NCBI GenBank assembly: GCA_009760855.2
Contig: WPIO01000117.1
Location: 20,001-84,000 of the forward strand
Origin: Cristatella mucedo
Taxonomy: Eukaryota > Bryozoa > Phylactolaemata > Cristatellidae
Length of the DNA: 64,000 nt
Direction of reading: 5' to 3'
Shown here: piece by piece, positions 1 to 38,150 of the stretch
How positions within the stretch are numbered: the stretch's first letter is position 1
How the letters are laid out: the number at the start of each line of letters is the position of its first letter
Position numbers and translations under genes: made by a program
Notes under the pieces: generated by a model
Told to the model about the DNA's origin: nothing
The model's input: the letters and a program-made list of their open reading frames with translations, nothing else
Database searches by the model: none

Positions 1-2
1 GC

Positions 3-53
3 TTCGCCGATCTTTGCAAAAAGCCCGACGAGGAGTTTGCCCTGGAGTTTTGA
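3..53 (+). CDS. possible 3' end of an exon cut by the window edge
   Basis: An open frame enters from the left edge and encodes about 16 residues ending in a TGA at 51-53. The residues are protein-like (charged and aromatic, no low complexity). There is no family signal and no splice site to confirm it. It could equally be chance. Confidence 0.2.
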   Translation, partial: FADLCKKPDEEFALEF

Positions 54-491
54 ACGAGACGATCGATCCCGGCCAGGCCAGGCCAGGCCAGTACTCCCCG
101 GATTCATCTGAATGGAGGAAGCAAAGTCTTCCTTCGAAAAATTGCACGGGGCCTCAACTGACCTTTTTTTGCTTTTCTTAGTAGCCAAAGAGTTTTGCAA
201 TGGGCAACCCACAGGACCATACCTAGCTGGCATGGCCTCTGCAGAACGGTCGGTTCATTTGCTCAGAGCTCAAGCCTTTAGCGCTTTAGTTGGTGTCCGA
301 GCAGCACTGTGCAGCCGAGCAGGAATGCAGCCGAGCGCCACCGTGTGGGGCGGAAGGGGGTGTGGAGGAGGGGGGAAGAAAGGGGAACCCATCCCGCCTG
401 TTTTTTCACCATACAAAGTTACAAAGTGAAGCTGGACTGCCTGGACCGGCACGAGTTGAAGCTGCTGCTGCTGCAGTAGTTGTCCTCTCTT

Positions 492-660
492 CGAGCCGTG
501 ATGGCACACTAGGCAAGACGGTTGCTTTTCGCGTCCTCGGTCCCGAGGTCTTGGGTTCGAATCCTGCAGTCGGCGATCCTCGATCGCAGCTGCAAGCGGT
601 GGTGATGGCTGCAAAGGCTCGTCTGTCGCATACAAAAGAGGCCGTTAGATCAGCCAGTAT
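492..660 (+). repeat. tRNA-derived SINE, family A
   Basis: Contains a pol III B-box-like GGTTCGAATCC near 555 and an A-box-like TGGCACACTAGGC upstream. It is followed by a body and tail (GCTGCAAAGGCTCGTCTG...) that recurs at 37,978-38,150 and, inverted, at 10,150-10,262. The recurrence at several sites shows a dispersed SINE rather than a tRNA gene. Confidence 0.7.
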
Positions 661-770
661 TTTCTTCTCGTGCTACCGGTGCTGCCACTGGCTGGACTCG
701 TATGTGCAAGAGTCTGGTTGATTGGTCCACACCTTGTTGTCAGAGTCAGAACCACCCGCGCTGACCGGGC

Positions 771-790
771 TGAGCAGCAGCAGCAGGAGG

Positions 791-866
<76 letters not shown>

Positions 867-882
867 GCCAGCAGCAGCTGGG
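771..882 (+). repeat. (CAG)n microsatellite
   Basis: A run of about 30 CAG triplets, interrupted by GAGGCC at both ends. It opens long poly-Ser, poly-Gln and poly-Ala frames on both strands, which are shadows of the repeat and not genes. Confidence 0.95.
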
Positions 883-899
883 CTTGTTTGCCGAACCAA

Positions 900-2700
900 G
901 CATGCACCGGATGCAGTCGTGGTGTAGGCCATTGTTCAAGCAGCAGCTGTTGTAGCTGCAACCGGAGTTCTTTCGACTGCTAGTCATTGTCTCCGGCTGG
1001 CAGCTCTGCCGGCCAGCCGGAGCCTCCTTCTCGGCTCTTCAGATGTGCCCTCCATCATTCTCCCCTTAGCCCAAGTAATACATCAGCAGCAACAGCAGCA
1101 GTAGTTTTTCGATCGATCTCTGCCCTTAAAGCGGGCACCAGAGTGCCGGTGGCAGGGTCACGGTCGTTTCCTCCTAGATACTATGATCGCTTCCTTAGGT
1201 CGCCCGGTTGCCCATAAATAGAAGGAGGCCTGCTTGAACTGTTACAAAAGGTGCGCATGCAAAAGAGTGCATGATTCGATTGCTGCCACTGCTGCTGCCG
1301 GCTAGCCCAAGTCACCCACTATTGGACACTTATCAGTGCAAAGATCCTGATCGCCTGCAAACGTGCCTTAGCTGTGCGGCCGTGCCACCAGCGGCCGTTT
1401 TTTGCATTGGCCTGAAGCCATGAACGCCGGCGCCACCACCCCACGCCCTTGGAGGGTGGGGAGGGGAGGCACCTGCCCGCTGGTTCTTAAAGCCAACTCC
1501 GAGGGATACGGCATCGTTCGGTGCCGTGGGACGCGTGTAGGGTGTGCGTTAGCTAGTGACCACCCATTCTAACCGTACCTCCGGCGCTGCAGGAGCGACT
1601 TCGGCTTGGGGGAAATGAAGCCGATCATCCTGCAAGGAATCGCCATTGTTATGCGCCAAAAAATCATTTTATGGCGCCCTAAGAGAAAACCTCCATATAA
1701 GCACTTTGTGCAAGGGCTGCTTTTGCTCACGGCTGCTGGCCTGCTTTCGGCCTGCCTCGTCGTCGAGGCCATTTACGCATTTGTTAAAGGCGTTGGCTTA
1801 ATGAGAGTTGAAGTCATGGCTGCACTTGAGGGCTGGAGCCAGCAGTGGGCGGCCTTGCAAACACAAACTAGTAACAAGGATAACAGATTTGTATGGCACA
1901 CTAGCAAAACTAAATTTCTTGATTGGCGCTTTGCATATACGTCAAAGGAAGCACGTGAATTGGTCAACAGTAGAGCATGGAGTGTCAGCACACTGCAATA
2001 GTTGCTCGTAGCATGCAGCTCTGCTCAGTTGCATGTTTGTGCTCGGTTCATTAACCTGCGGTCAATTCCAAGTAAGCCAGAACCCTGACGGGGGCGGGAC
2101 AGGGGGTTGGGGCGGAGGTGTGGCAGTGGGTATCGCCTCTCTGTCTCTGTCTCTCTCTGTGTAGGAGAAGGCGATCTTCCGGATGCTCAGACTGAGGCTG
2201 AGGGCAGTTTGCCGGAAGTAGCTCTCTTGCTGGAAATAGCTGCCCTCATCTCCTTGGAAAACGTCCAATCCCGAAGATGTGCTGTGTTCCTCTTTTCCAG
2301 CATGACGATTGACGCCTGGGCAGCTCGTGATTGTAGAACGGTATCCTTGTTGCCTAAGTCCTGTGCAACCAGGTTCTTAAGGTATTTGAACGCATAGTCG
2401 GTCGAGATGGGTAAGTTGGTCTAATTCACATCTGGTCCAGGAGGTTGGCGTGTTCAGCGTGCCGATATAGGGGGCACTGTGCCGAAGCTATGCCATTCTG
2501 GGCGTTGCAGTTCCCGTCTAATTCTGACATTGTTTGGGAGAGAGTTGGTAAGGGAGGAGGAGACCGAGGAACATAAGCAGAAAGACGAGGTAATAACGAT
2601 AAACTCCTATAAATAATTATTGATAAATAAAAATAGTAGATAAAGCAGTAGTACAGGGCCTGGAGAGACCTTGCTTGGCACTTTAAACATGCTGGAAAGG
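900..2700. other. no gene recognised
   Basis: Mixed-composition host DNA with short CAG/GCT-rich patches. An open frame at 1606-2001 encodes a basic N-terminus and a hydrophobic stretch but has no family motif and no supporting splice or start context. I see nothing further here. Confidence 0.5.
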
Positions 2701-2704
2701 AGCT

Positions 2705-4150
2705 TGTCAATTGGTTAGGGATAAGATGCACAGTGTCAGCATGCATGAGCGCACACAGCAATCACAAGGATTAAGCAAAATAAAATTTAATAAGCAATCA
2801 CAGGGATTGTGGTAATGCTGTGATGAAAAGGTTTACTTCTAGCCTCGTTTTAAATCTCGTCGTCAAATCTGGGGATGTCAGGAAGTTAGTCGAGTCGTTA
2901 GTGAGTTCCATGCTTTGAGAGCATACAAACTGAAGGCAGGGGCTTCAAATGATTTGAGTTTGGTTAAAAGCACCGGCTAACCAACTTGAGTCAGAAGAGC
3001 AGTAGGTCCTATAGGAAGCCCAAACAAAATCTTCGTAACATCGGGACTGCACCGGAAGCTGTGTACGAGTGAGCCTTCGTCACTGACCGACCCAGTCAAG
3101 GGGCCCGCTCAGTTCGGAATGGCTTCACATTGTTATTGTTTCGAGGCTGGTTTTGAAGCCACTGCACATTCCTTTGACATGGGCGATCCGACTTGTTGTC
3201 CTACTACTCGCTCGAATCCGTCAGCCCTTTGCAGAAAGACCTTCTCTGGCATGCTCTCTCTCTCTCTATATGTATTTATTTATATATATGTATACATTTA
3301 TATTTATATATAGTTGAAATAGTTTGTCTAGGTAGTATGGAGTACGAATTTAAAGGGACCCATATGTAAGTGGCACAACCTTAAAGTCGATACGCTGCTT
3401 GATGGCGAGTCAGCGCGAGTCGGTGAGAAGTATTGTAATGTTTCAACTGCGACATTCACGACAGGCAAGCCTAGTTTCAGCATTTTGCACCAACTGTTAG
3501 CGCCTGAGTGCACCGGCTGGTAGACATGCGAGTTACAGAAGTCGTGATGGGATTTTAAAAATGCGTGACTGCGCTTAACTGTGGTATGGTTGTTTAAGGG
3601 GTGAACTTTGCAATGTTCCTTAGCTGAAAGTTGGCAGACTTGACTGTGGACCTGATTCGGTCATTTAGTGAAATATCATTTTGAAGCAGGACACCCAGAG
3701 TTGATGCAGTTGCTATGGGAAACATGCTGGTATAGCCATTTTTGAGCGATGCCTTTTTGAATTTCTCAGTAACACTAGGTTTGCCTATAATAAGCAAGTT
3801 GCTTATATCTTCATTGTTTGTTACTATCGAAGGGCTAATGTCACCAGTGTATGAAGCGATGGAGTTTAGAGAGGGGAGAGAGAGAGGGGGTGAGGGAAAG
3901 AGATGGAAGCACTTGGAGGCATGCAGGAATAAAAGCACAGGTACAGTTATATGTCAGCTGCAAGAAAATCAAATATTCGATTGTATTTGGCGATAATATC
4001 GACAGAAGGAGAATATTCATTGTGGAAAGAAGTGGACCTAGAGCAGATCCTTTGGTTACTCCTTGCTTTAAAGGCTCACCGAATGAATACTGACTGGCCT
4101 TTGACATTTCAGCTCTGAAATATCCTACTGAAATTGGAGCCAAAGCATAG
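2705..4150 (-). mobile_element. old 5'-truncated LINE copy
   Basis: Read on the minus strand, this stretch encodes broken pieces of the same non-LTR retrotransposon ORF2 found at 39,805-60,540. They include a reverse transcriptase block with GSALGPLL (4,143-3,841), the segment ending in STVKSANFQLRNIAKF (3,938-3,594), and the C-terminal region (3,513-3,328). The 3' end lies near 2,705 (tgcacagtgtcagcatgcat). Many frame breaks and divergence from the copies at 42-46 kb show that it is older. Confidence 0.75.
3256..3313. repeat. short CT/TA-rich patch
   Basis: A short (CT)n tract followed by alternating TA/TATT sequence interrupts the old LINE copy. Confidence 0.7.
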
Positions 4151-4565
4151 TATTTCGATGAGTGCTAGTGATGCCAGGCGTGGTGATTGGCTCCCAAGAA
4201 GAAGTCAATCGGAGTCAAGCACCTGCTCGGTCGAGTGAGTCCTCCTTCGCGACTTGTGAAGTAGATCAGTTGCTACTTCGAAGCATCCAATCTCTCACTG
4301 CCCCCTGCTACTTGCAGCTAGCTGTCTTTTCTCGCGGCGATGGTGGCCCGGGGCAATCTGACTGCCGAAGCAGAAGCTTGTGCCAGCCGATCGACAGCAC
4401 GGCCACCGATCGTCTCAGAGCGAGTTAATATTCCGAGTGCACTCACTTGATTGCCATCTCGAGCTGACATGTTTCTAGCGCTCCAGGAGTCCGGTTGCAT
4501 TTACTTAGACTTAATAATCTAAGCCGGTAGGTAATCCCTTTAAAACCAAGCCTGGCAGATGGCCA

Positions 4566-4627
4566 CGATTTCAAACTCGACCTTATTTCGCGTGCGCGCA
4601 GGCGAAATGAGGTCGAGTTTGAAATCG
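4566..4627. repeat. inverted repeat with 25-bp arms
   Basis: Arms 4566-4590 and 4603-4627 are reverse complements with one mismatch, separated by a 12-base GC-rich loop (cgtgcgcgcagg). The structure would form a strong hairpin. No coding context was recognised around it. It may be a palindromic mobile-element footprint or a small structured RNA locus. Confidence 0.8.
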
Positions 4628-4629
4628 TA

Positions 4630-5760
4630 TTCGACTTGAGTTGTCCGCTATTGCATGAGCTCGGTCAGCCGGTGTTTTTGTCCCCACTCCAGCTGTGCTA
4701 CTTGCATTTGGACAGGTTGCACAGATTGCTTGGATTTCGATCCAGCTGCAACTTTGCAGCATATAGCGTCTATCAGCCCGACCTGTGTGTTGGGGCCAGC
4801 CAATCCGGTGCGTTGGGGCCAATGCTGCCGATGGCGTTCGAGCCAAGCCGGTCACCCATGCTGGAGTTGAAGCTGCTTTTCACTCACGGCAACCGGTTGC
4901 TTCGGGATTGAGACTACCGTCCTGGGTGAGCACGATGAACTGGCCTCTGCTGGTCATACCTGTGGCATTGGGCTAAATAAGTCGGCTCTGAACGAGCCAC
5001 TTAACTTCCGATTCAATGACACGTTTTTAGTTGGTCTAGTAAGCACTGGACTAGCCTCGGTTGCTGTATCCATGCCCTGCGTCTGACCCCCTCCCTTCCC
5101 CCATCTGCCCCCTGCATCAGCCGCCTGTCAGAATCAGCTGAACTCGGCTGTTGTGCTGCACGACTGCTTGTCTCGTGGTGACTCAATAGCAGGTGAGAGG
5201 CATTGGGGGTGGGGGGAGAGGAAGGGGGACGGGCTGGAAGGTGTATCCCCTGGTGACTCCTCAGGGCAAGTTTCCTGGTGACTCTCCCTTGTGGGCAGGA
5301 AGTGTGTCGGTGGCGGCTATTATTGAGAGATTAATTCGAGTCTCCGGGACGACTTGCATATGCAGACCAGTCGGTCTGCTTTTTTGTGCAGCAGCAGCAG
5401 TGGATGGAATTCAGTAGACGATCGGCTGCCCGGCGTCTTGAGGTGGCTTCGGCTGCTGATCGATCGGCGCCAGCCGTGAGCTGGCGCTCTTGTAGACCTG
5501 CGGCGGGAACCTCGGTGGTGGGGGGAGGGGGTGGCACACAAGAGTCGGCAGAGGATGTATGACATCATGGAGATGGCATGTGGGTCGACTCGGCTGCTGG
5601 TCTGCTCTGCACCCAGTGCTGCAGGGGCCGGGGTCAGGGGCGCCCGGGGGGGGGGGGGGAGGCAAGGCAAGCTGGGTTTTCCTTCACGACTGCCGTCACG
5701 TGTTTCCGGTGAAGCCTTTGTCTTTCTCCTGTCGCTGTTCCTGTCGGCCAAATTCTTTGC
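4630..5760. other. no gene recognised
   Basis: Host DNA of balanced composition with a G-run (around 5648-5660) and no exon-like frame flanked by credible splice sites. Open frames on both strands near 5320-5750 are unsupported. Confidence 0.5.
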
Positions 5761-5767
5761 CCAACCT

Positions 5768-5970
5768 TTCTCTCTTTATGTCTCTGTCTCTCTCAGTCTG
5801 TCACTGTCTCTCTCAGTCTGTCTCAGTCTGTCTCTGTCTGTCTCTGTCTCTCTATCTTTCTCTGTCTGTCTCTGTCTCTCTATCTTTCTCTGTGTCTCTC
5901 TCTCTCTGTCTGTCTCTCTGTCTGTCTCTCTGTCTGTCTGTCTCTCTGTCTGTCTCTGTCTATCTGTCTC

Positions 5971-6011
<41 letters not shown>

Positions 6012-6370
6012 GTCTCTCTCTCTCTGTCTGTCTCTGTCTGTCTCTCTCTGTCTCTTGCTGTCTCTCTGTCTCTCTGTCTGTCTCTGTCTCTCTGTCTGTC
6101 TCTGTCTCTCTCAGTCTCTGTCTCTCTGTCTCTGTCTCTGTCTGTCTCTGTCTCTCTCTCGATGTCTCTCTCTCTCTCTGTCTGTCTCTGTCTGTCTGTC
6201 TCTCCCTGTCTCTCGGTGTCTCTCTGTGTCTCTCTGTGTCTCTGTCTCCCTCCCTCTCTGTGTCTCTTTCTCTCTGTCTCTGTCTGTGTCTGTCTCTGTC
6301 TGTCTGTCTGTCTCTGTCTCTCTCTGTCTCTCTCTGTCTCTCTGTCTCTCTCTGTCTCTCTCTCTCTGTT
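5768..6370. repeat. TCTG/TCTC microsatellite block
   Basis: About 600 bases of interspersed TCTG and TC units, giving Ser/Leu/Cys/Val-rich frames on the plus strand and Arg/Glu/Asp/Thr/Gln frames on the minus strand. None of these frames is a gene. Confidence 0.97.
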
Positions 6371-6639
6371 GGAGCTTTTGAGGGTCCAGAAGGTTCTCGG
6401 GTAGAAGCTCTTCCTTTCCTTGTTTTTCCTCGCCCTCTGTCCGTTGTTCGGTGAGGCTCCCTCGCTTTGCTCCTCTCGACCGCACCGTGCAAGCCACTGC
6501 ATCAGGTCGAGGACTGCGAGCCCTCCCCCATCTGTTCAATGCTACGCTTTCACATTTCACAGGCTTCCCCGGCCTTAAGCTATATCCCCACGTTTATATT
6601 GTATCCATATATTATGGGCTGCTCACTGCCCATTAACTC

Positions 6640-6765
6640 GGTGCATTGCTGAGTCATAATAGTACAGTCACGGAAGACAACGATGCACCATCTTGCTGCT
6701 TGATGGAAGTGTGCCATCTTGTCATGCATGTGACACAAGTGTGCCATCTTGTGGCGTTACGGACT
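6640..6765 (+). repeat. dispersed repeat R1, copy 1
   Basis: Shares an ordered set of short blocks with 17,195-17,325 (inverted) and 35,805-35,885: CTGAGTC, then TCACGGAAG with AC-rich sequence, then one or more GCCATCTTG / GGAAGTGTGCC units. The three matching copies mark a dispersed element, probably a short non-autonomous transposon or its end. Confidence 0.6.
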
Positions 6766-7240
6766 TTATTTGCTGTAATTAGCAGAGATAGCCTTGCTCT
6801 CCTCCTTTAGCACCGTGGGCTCCTCGTGTGGACGCGACTGGTGGGGCCAATAGCTGCAGCAGCTGTGGCTGCCTGCAGCTGCTGCTGCTATTGGCCCTCT
6901 ATCGCAGGCCGCTTGGGGCGCTATGTGCCTGTGCTCCTGCTGACGTGCTAGCCCAGTGGAAGCCATATGCCGGGCAAGGCGCCGACCGTGGTAAGCTTGC
7001 AGCTACAGTTTATGACGATGGGTTATTGGCTTTGTGCCTGCGTGCCCTCCGTGGATGGACCCTCGCCCTTACCTTGAAGAGTTTATGAAGAAGTGCCCAT
7101 CGGGCAGCAGGGCGTCAGTCAGTCTGTGTTCGATTGGTACTCTGAAGGGGCAACCGCTGCTCCCTTCTGTTGCCTAGCCGTTGGCTGCCACTGTACTGCC
7201 TTGCTAAGCGCAGCCAAACGACTTTCCAAGAATGCTCTGG
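6766..7240. other. no gene recognised
   Basis: Host DNA with CTG-rich patches. A short ATG frame followed by a GTAAGC donor-like site near 6,991 was considered as an exon, but it has no homology signal and no partner. Confidence 0.4.
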
Positions 7241-7246
7241 GTGATT

Positions 7247-7281
7247 CCTTATATATATATATATATATATCTATATATATA

Positions 7282-7373
<92 letters not shown>
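7247..7373. repeat. (TA)n microsatellite
   Basis: Alternating TA with sparse C, G and TTTA interruptions. Confidence 0.97.
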
Positions 7374-7374
<1 letters not shown>

Positions 7375-7765
7375 GCCATCTGTGAATATATCAAATCCAC
7401 AATCCCATTAATGGGGCGTGGAGTGCCGTCTCCAGAGGCCAAAAAAACACGACCAACCAAGCACTCTTACACCAGCATATTTGAGCATAGATTTTAAAAA
7501 GCCGGCGGTATTCTTCACCTCTTAAATGCTGAAGCGTTTCCTCCTTTGGCCGTTTCTGTGGATCATGAATTTACCTTCCTTCGTCTGTCCACAGAACAGC
7601 AGGTGTGAGCTCCAGTCACCAGGTGTGAAATGGCTTCGACTGCCCATTTCTCTTTTGATGTCGCTCGTTAATCAATGGCTTACGTTTGCCGACACGTCTA
7701 TCCCACGAAAGCCTCCAACAAACCGTATCGACACTAACAGCTTTGCCGGTAGCCGATCCTTAGGA

Positions 7766-8588
<823 letters not shown>

Positions 8589-8935
8589 TGGGGCTTTATT
8601 TTGACCGGGTGCTGCCAGCTTTATTTGGCAGTAATCCCTTTTTTGTGTAACATGACGGCTCTGAGCGAGCGAAACGGCGAAACGTTCGTGCTGCAAACAT
8701 GGAAATACTTTATCGGGTTGAAGCTGACAGTCCCCTCGCTGATGTCAAGCTTCTGCGCTACCTTTACGTTGCCTAGACCCTTCTTGTGATAGGCGCCGAT
8801 TTGACCTCAAATCTTGCTTGCCTCTTTCTTTTGAGGGCGTAGCACTGTATGAGCAGTTCCACGCACATGGTACGGTACGGAAGTGTAAAAATAACTAATG
8901 TTCGTCTCTCAAGTCAGAGTGAACAACAACTTATA

Positions 8936-9100
8936 GCCTGTTGGATAGGGTAATGAGCTTGCACTTGTCGGTGACCCAGGTCGTCGGTTCGAGTCCTGGT
9001 GCAGATAATCCTTGATTGCCTGCTTCCAGAGAGATGATTGCTGCAGAGGCTCTTCTGCCGAAATACATATGAGGCTTCCGAGTTAGCTAACCTTTACTTT
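8936..9100 (+). repeat. tRNA-derived SINE, family A variant
   Basis: B-box-like GGTTCGAGTCC at about 8,991, followed by a body resembling the other family A copies (TGCAGAGGCTCTTCTGCCG) and a short tail rich in TTTACTT. Confidence 0.65.
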
Positions 9101-9179
9101 ACTTTAAAGTGAGATATGTGCAAGGACAAACATATTAAGCCATTTTAAAGATAAAGTAGCATTCCAGATCACTGGAGTG

Positions 9180-9850
9180 TTTTCATTTTTGACTGGTAAG
9201 CCGACCATCGGCAGTGAGTAACCATTTTATTGATAGACATCGAGTTATGCTATAGTCGGTTGCACCTCCGGAAATGTAATGAATCTTGTCTGTAACTCGG
9301 CATAGCTGCACGGACTAATTGGGTGTTATGCAGGGGATATTACTATAGCGCACCAAAAGCCTAAGTGGGTTTCATTGCGAATACGGTATCCAACAGACTT
9401 CATCTCACGCAACAAAGAGAAGGTGGGAAGCATAGCCGAGTCAGGGGATGGTCAAGGTCAAGGTAGCTAGTGTCCCGGAAGTAGCAGCTCAGGACGGCTG
9501 GACAGATGGGCCACAGATGGCAGCAGGAGGGTAGACGTCGTTGCATAAGGATTGTGGAAGTGAGTTAAACCGTCTAGGACCTGCACAGCAAACTCTGCTG
9601 TCGCCAGAGGCCTTCAAGAGTAGGAATGGCATAGCAAATTTATCATCCACAGATGGCTTGAGAGCACGAGGAGGTTGAGACAGTAGCAGCAGGTCAGCTA
9701 GGTATGAAGGAGCCGAGCCACAGCTTGTGAGTCAAGGGCAAGAATTTTGCTGTGTAACGTCCACTGGCAAATAGTTGCTACGTAAAATGTGCATAGCATA
9801 TCGACAAGCTTCCTTAAATAGTTTGGGCTGTAGGTCCTTGGTCAACCACA
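9180..9850 (-). mobile_element. LINE fragment, second family
   Basis: Closely matches 27,110-27,690 over blocks such as CAACAGACTTCATCTCACGC and GAAGGTGGGAAGCATAGC. The 27-kb copy encodes, on the minus strand, a LINE-type ORF2 C-terminus (PRLWNSL), so this copy is read as a more decayed fragment of the same family. Confidence 0.6.
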
Positions 9851-10149
9851 AGACCACGTGCGGGCCATCACTGCTTATGCTATAAAGACCCTAAATTGCC
9901 CAGTCATAACCCTTTACTATAAAACTGACTGACTGCTTATCTGCAAGCCGTAAAATCCTAAATCTGCCAAGTTGCTACCAAGATATAAATCCTAAAGCAT
10001 TAATCTGTCTTCACTGTTTACCGGTGAAGAAATAAATCTAAACCGTAATGGTAAGCTTTAACCTCATATACCTGTGATAACCTTGAGCCTCCAGGAGGTC
10101 TGACTGAAGAGTCTGATGGACAGACTCCTGGAGGACAGACTGCAGAGTC

Positions 10150-10262
10150 CTCCTGGAGGTCAGCCACCGCTTGCAGTTGGCAATACAAGATCGCTCACTG
10201 CAGGACTTGAACCCAAGACCTCGGTCGTTAAGAGAGAGCACCTTATCTCCTGTGCTGTCACG
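10150..10262 (-). repeat. tRNA-derived SINE, family A, inverted
   Basis: On the minus strand it reads GGTCTTGGGTTCAAGTCCTG followed by the GCGATCTTGTATTGCC body, matching the copies at 492-660 and 37,978-38,150. Confidence 0.65.
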
Positions 10263-10316
10263 GCCCTTGACACTATTTGCCGATGCTTTGGGTGTAGGTG
10301 TACATACTACATGTGT

Positions 10317-10318
10317 GC

Positions 10319-10396
<78 letters not shown>

Positions 10397-10398
10397 AC
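10317..10398. repeat. (GT)n microsatellite
   Basis: About 37 uninterrupted GT dinucleotides. Confidence 0.98.
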
Positions 10399-10781
10399 GT
10401 CTTTGTTGCTAGGTGGCCTATTGTGCCTCTGCTTGATTCAGTGAGCATTTCACTGCTTCTTAAAGGAAGCTTCCCCTGATGGCGAGCCCTCAGAACTGCA
10501 GCCGCCTGCGTCCGTGTACCGACAGGCTGCTGCTATGACTCTCACACTCACCCTCGAGGGCTGCCAGTGGGCCCGCTAGGCAACCTTTTTAACTCGGCAC
10601 AGCGAGTCGTGCATCGCCAGTGCCTTCTCGTTTAAGTCCTGACTGCTGTGTCACGCTGCCATTGCTGCTGCTTTCGTCACTCGCTCGTCTGTCGTTTGCA
10701 TTTGCCCGCATCGCGACCGCTTGGAGGCAGCCGCTCCCGACGCTCTGTGAGCTGCCAGTGCGCTTTGCTATGTGGCTGTAG

Positions 10782-36929
<26,148 letters not shown>

Positions 36930-37835
36930 GCCGTCGACTCGGCCAGGCCGTTGCCGCGGAAATGACGTCATTCGGGAGCCGCATTGCCTCGCGGAGGCAG
37001 TGCAACACGGCTGCGCCGCCGCGCCGTCTGCCGGGTATTCGGTTGTCGCCCGAGGTGCGTCCAAGCTGGCCCGAGCCGGCCCTCGACGCTCGAGCGACTG
37101 GACAGTGACTCGCTAGCCGAGCTGTGCAGTGCTCTGATGCCCAGTCGAGCGCATCCAGGTGCCCGTCCAGGCCGGTGCTCTCCTCCTAACCCATTCCCCT
37201 CCTCCTCCCCACCCCTGCCGTCGCGCTTTGCGTCCTCGGCGTCGCTCTGTTGGCGTGCCGACAGGTCGTCTGCAAGTCGTCTGCTTCAGCGGTGGCGGCT
37301 GCTCGTCCCGGCGGCAGTCCCGAGGCCGAGGCGGAGCCGAGCGTTAGCTGCTGCAGCAGCCAGACCGTCCGCCGCATACCAAATGTAGTTAGGGTGCAGC
37401 CGCCGCCAGGCGTCGGGCGGCGCACAGCGCCTGCATATGGCGTGTTTGCTTGCCTTGCGCGAGCGTGCTCAGGGCATGCTCAGGGCATGCTCACTTCCGT
37501 GCAAGAAGTCTGCCAAAGACGATCGAACACATGTCCGTGCGGCATTTTTCTCACCAAGTTTCCTCTTTCTCTCCCTCTCTGAAGTTGCTGACCTGCCTGA
37601 GCCCAGCCCGGCTGCCGTATCGACAGCGCCGAGGCAGCAGATGTTTTATACTTCGTTGTGCGCACGTTTTAGCATTGCGGCGCTGCGATCGTCTGCCGAG
37701 TCGGTATTTAAACTGCCTGTTGTGTCCTATTGCTGCCTGCGGCCGATGGTCGGACATTGGCGGTCCAACTGCAGTGCTCGTGCTCTATTCGTGACTCCAA
37801 AGTAGAATTTAATAAAGCCTTCCTGTTTTGATGGT
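36930..37835 (+). other. probable 3' UTR of the phosphatase gene
   Basis: About 900 bases from the TGA to just beyond the first good AATAAA. No other gene was recognised. The end is inferred from the poly(A) signal only. Confidence 0.6.
37811..37816 (+). terminator. poly(A) signal AATAAA
   Basis: AATAAA at 37,811-37,816, followed by a T/G-rich stretch (ttcctgttttgatggttt) suitable as a downstream element. Confidence 0.6.
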
Positions 37836-37977
37836 TTCACTGTCGTGATTGTTCTTCGCTCGTGCTGCATGCTGAAGGCAGCTGCTTTAATACTGGCTTG
37901 GGCGTCTATCACCGGCCTTGAGTTGCTAGTAAACTCCTCGTAAGTTTTGTTGTAGGAAAAACGTTGCGATCGACATG

Positions 37978-38150
37978 TTGTGAGCCGTGATGGCACACTA
38001 GGTACGGCAGTTGCTTCTCATTACCTCGGTCCCGTGGTCGTGGGTTCGAATCCTGCAGTGGGCGATTCTTTATCGCCGCAGCAAGCTGTAGTGATAGCCG
38101 TAAAGGCTCTTCTGTTGCTGTACACAAAGAATATGTTAAATCAGCTAGTG
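37978..38150 (+). repeat. tRNA-derived SINE, family A
   Basis: GTGATGGCACACTAGG head and GGGTTCGAATCCTGCAGT B box, then the GGCGATTCTTTATCGCCGCA body and AAAGGCTCTTCTGTTGCTGT. Strong match to 492-660. Confidence 0.75.

Noticed and set aside
492-660. True tRNA gene suggested by the B box
   Set aside because: No complete cloverleaf was found, and the same unit with a long tail recurs at other sites, so it is a SINE.
1606-2001. 131-codon frame with a basic N-terminus and hydrophobic stretch
   Set aside because: No recognisable family and no splice or promoter support; chance frame cannot be excluded.
5531-6502. Long Ser/Leu/Cys and Arg/Asp/Glu frames on both strands
   Set aside because: They are translations of a TCTG/TC microsatellite with no start context, homology or codon structure.
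6940-7000. Short ATG exon with GTAAGC donor as a possible first phosphatase exon
   Set aside because: The encoded start does not resemble a FERM F1 lobe and no partner exon was found.
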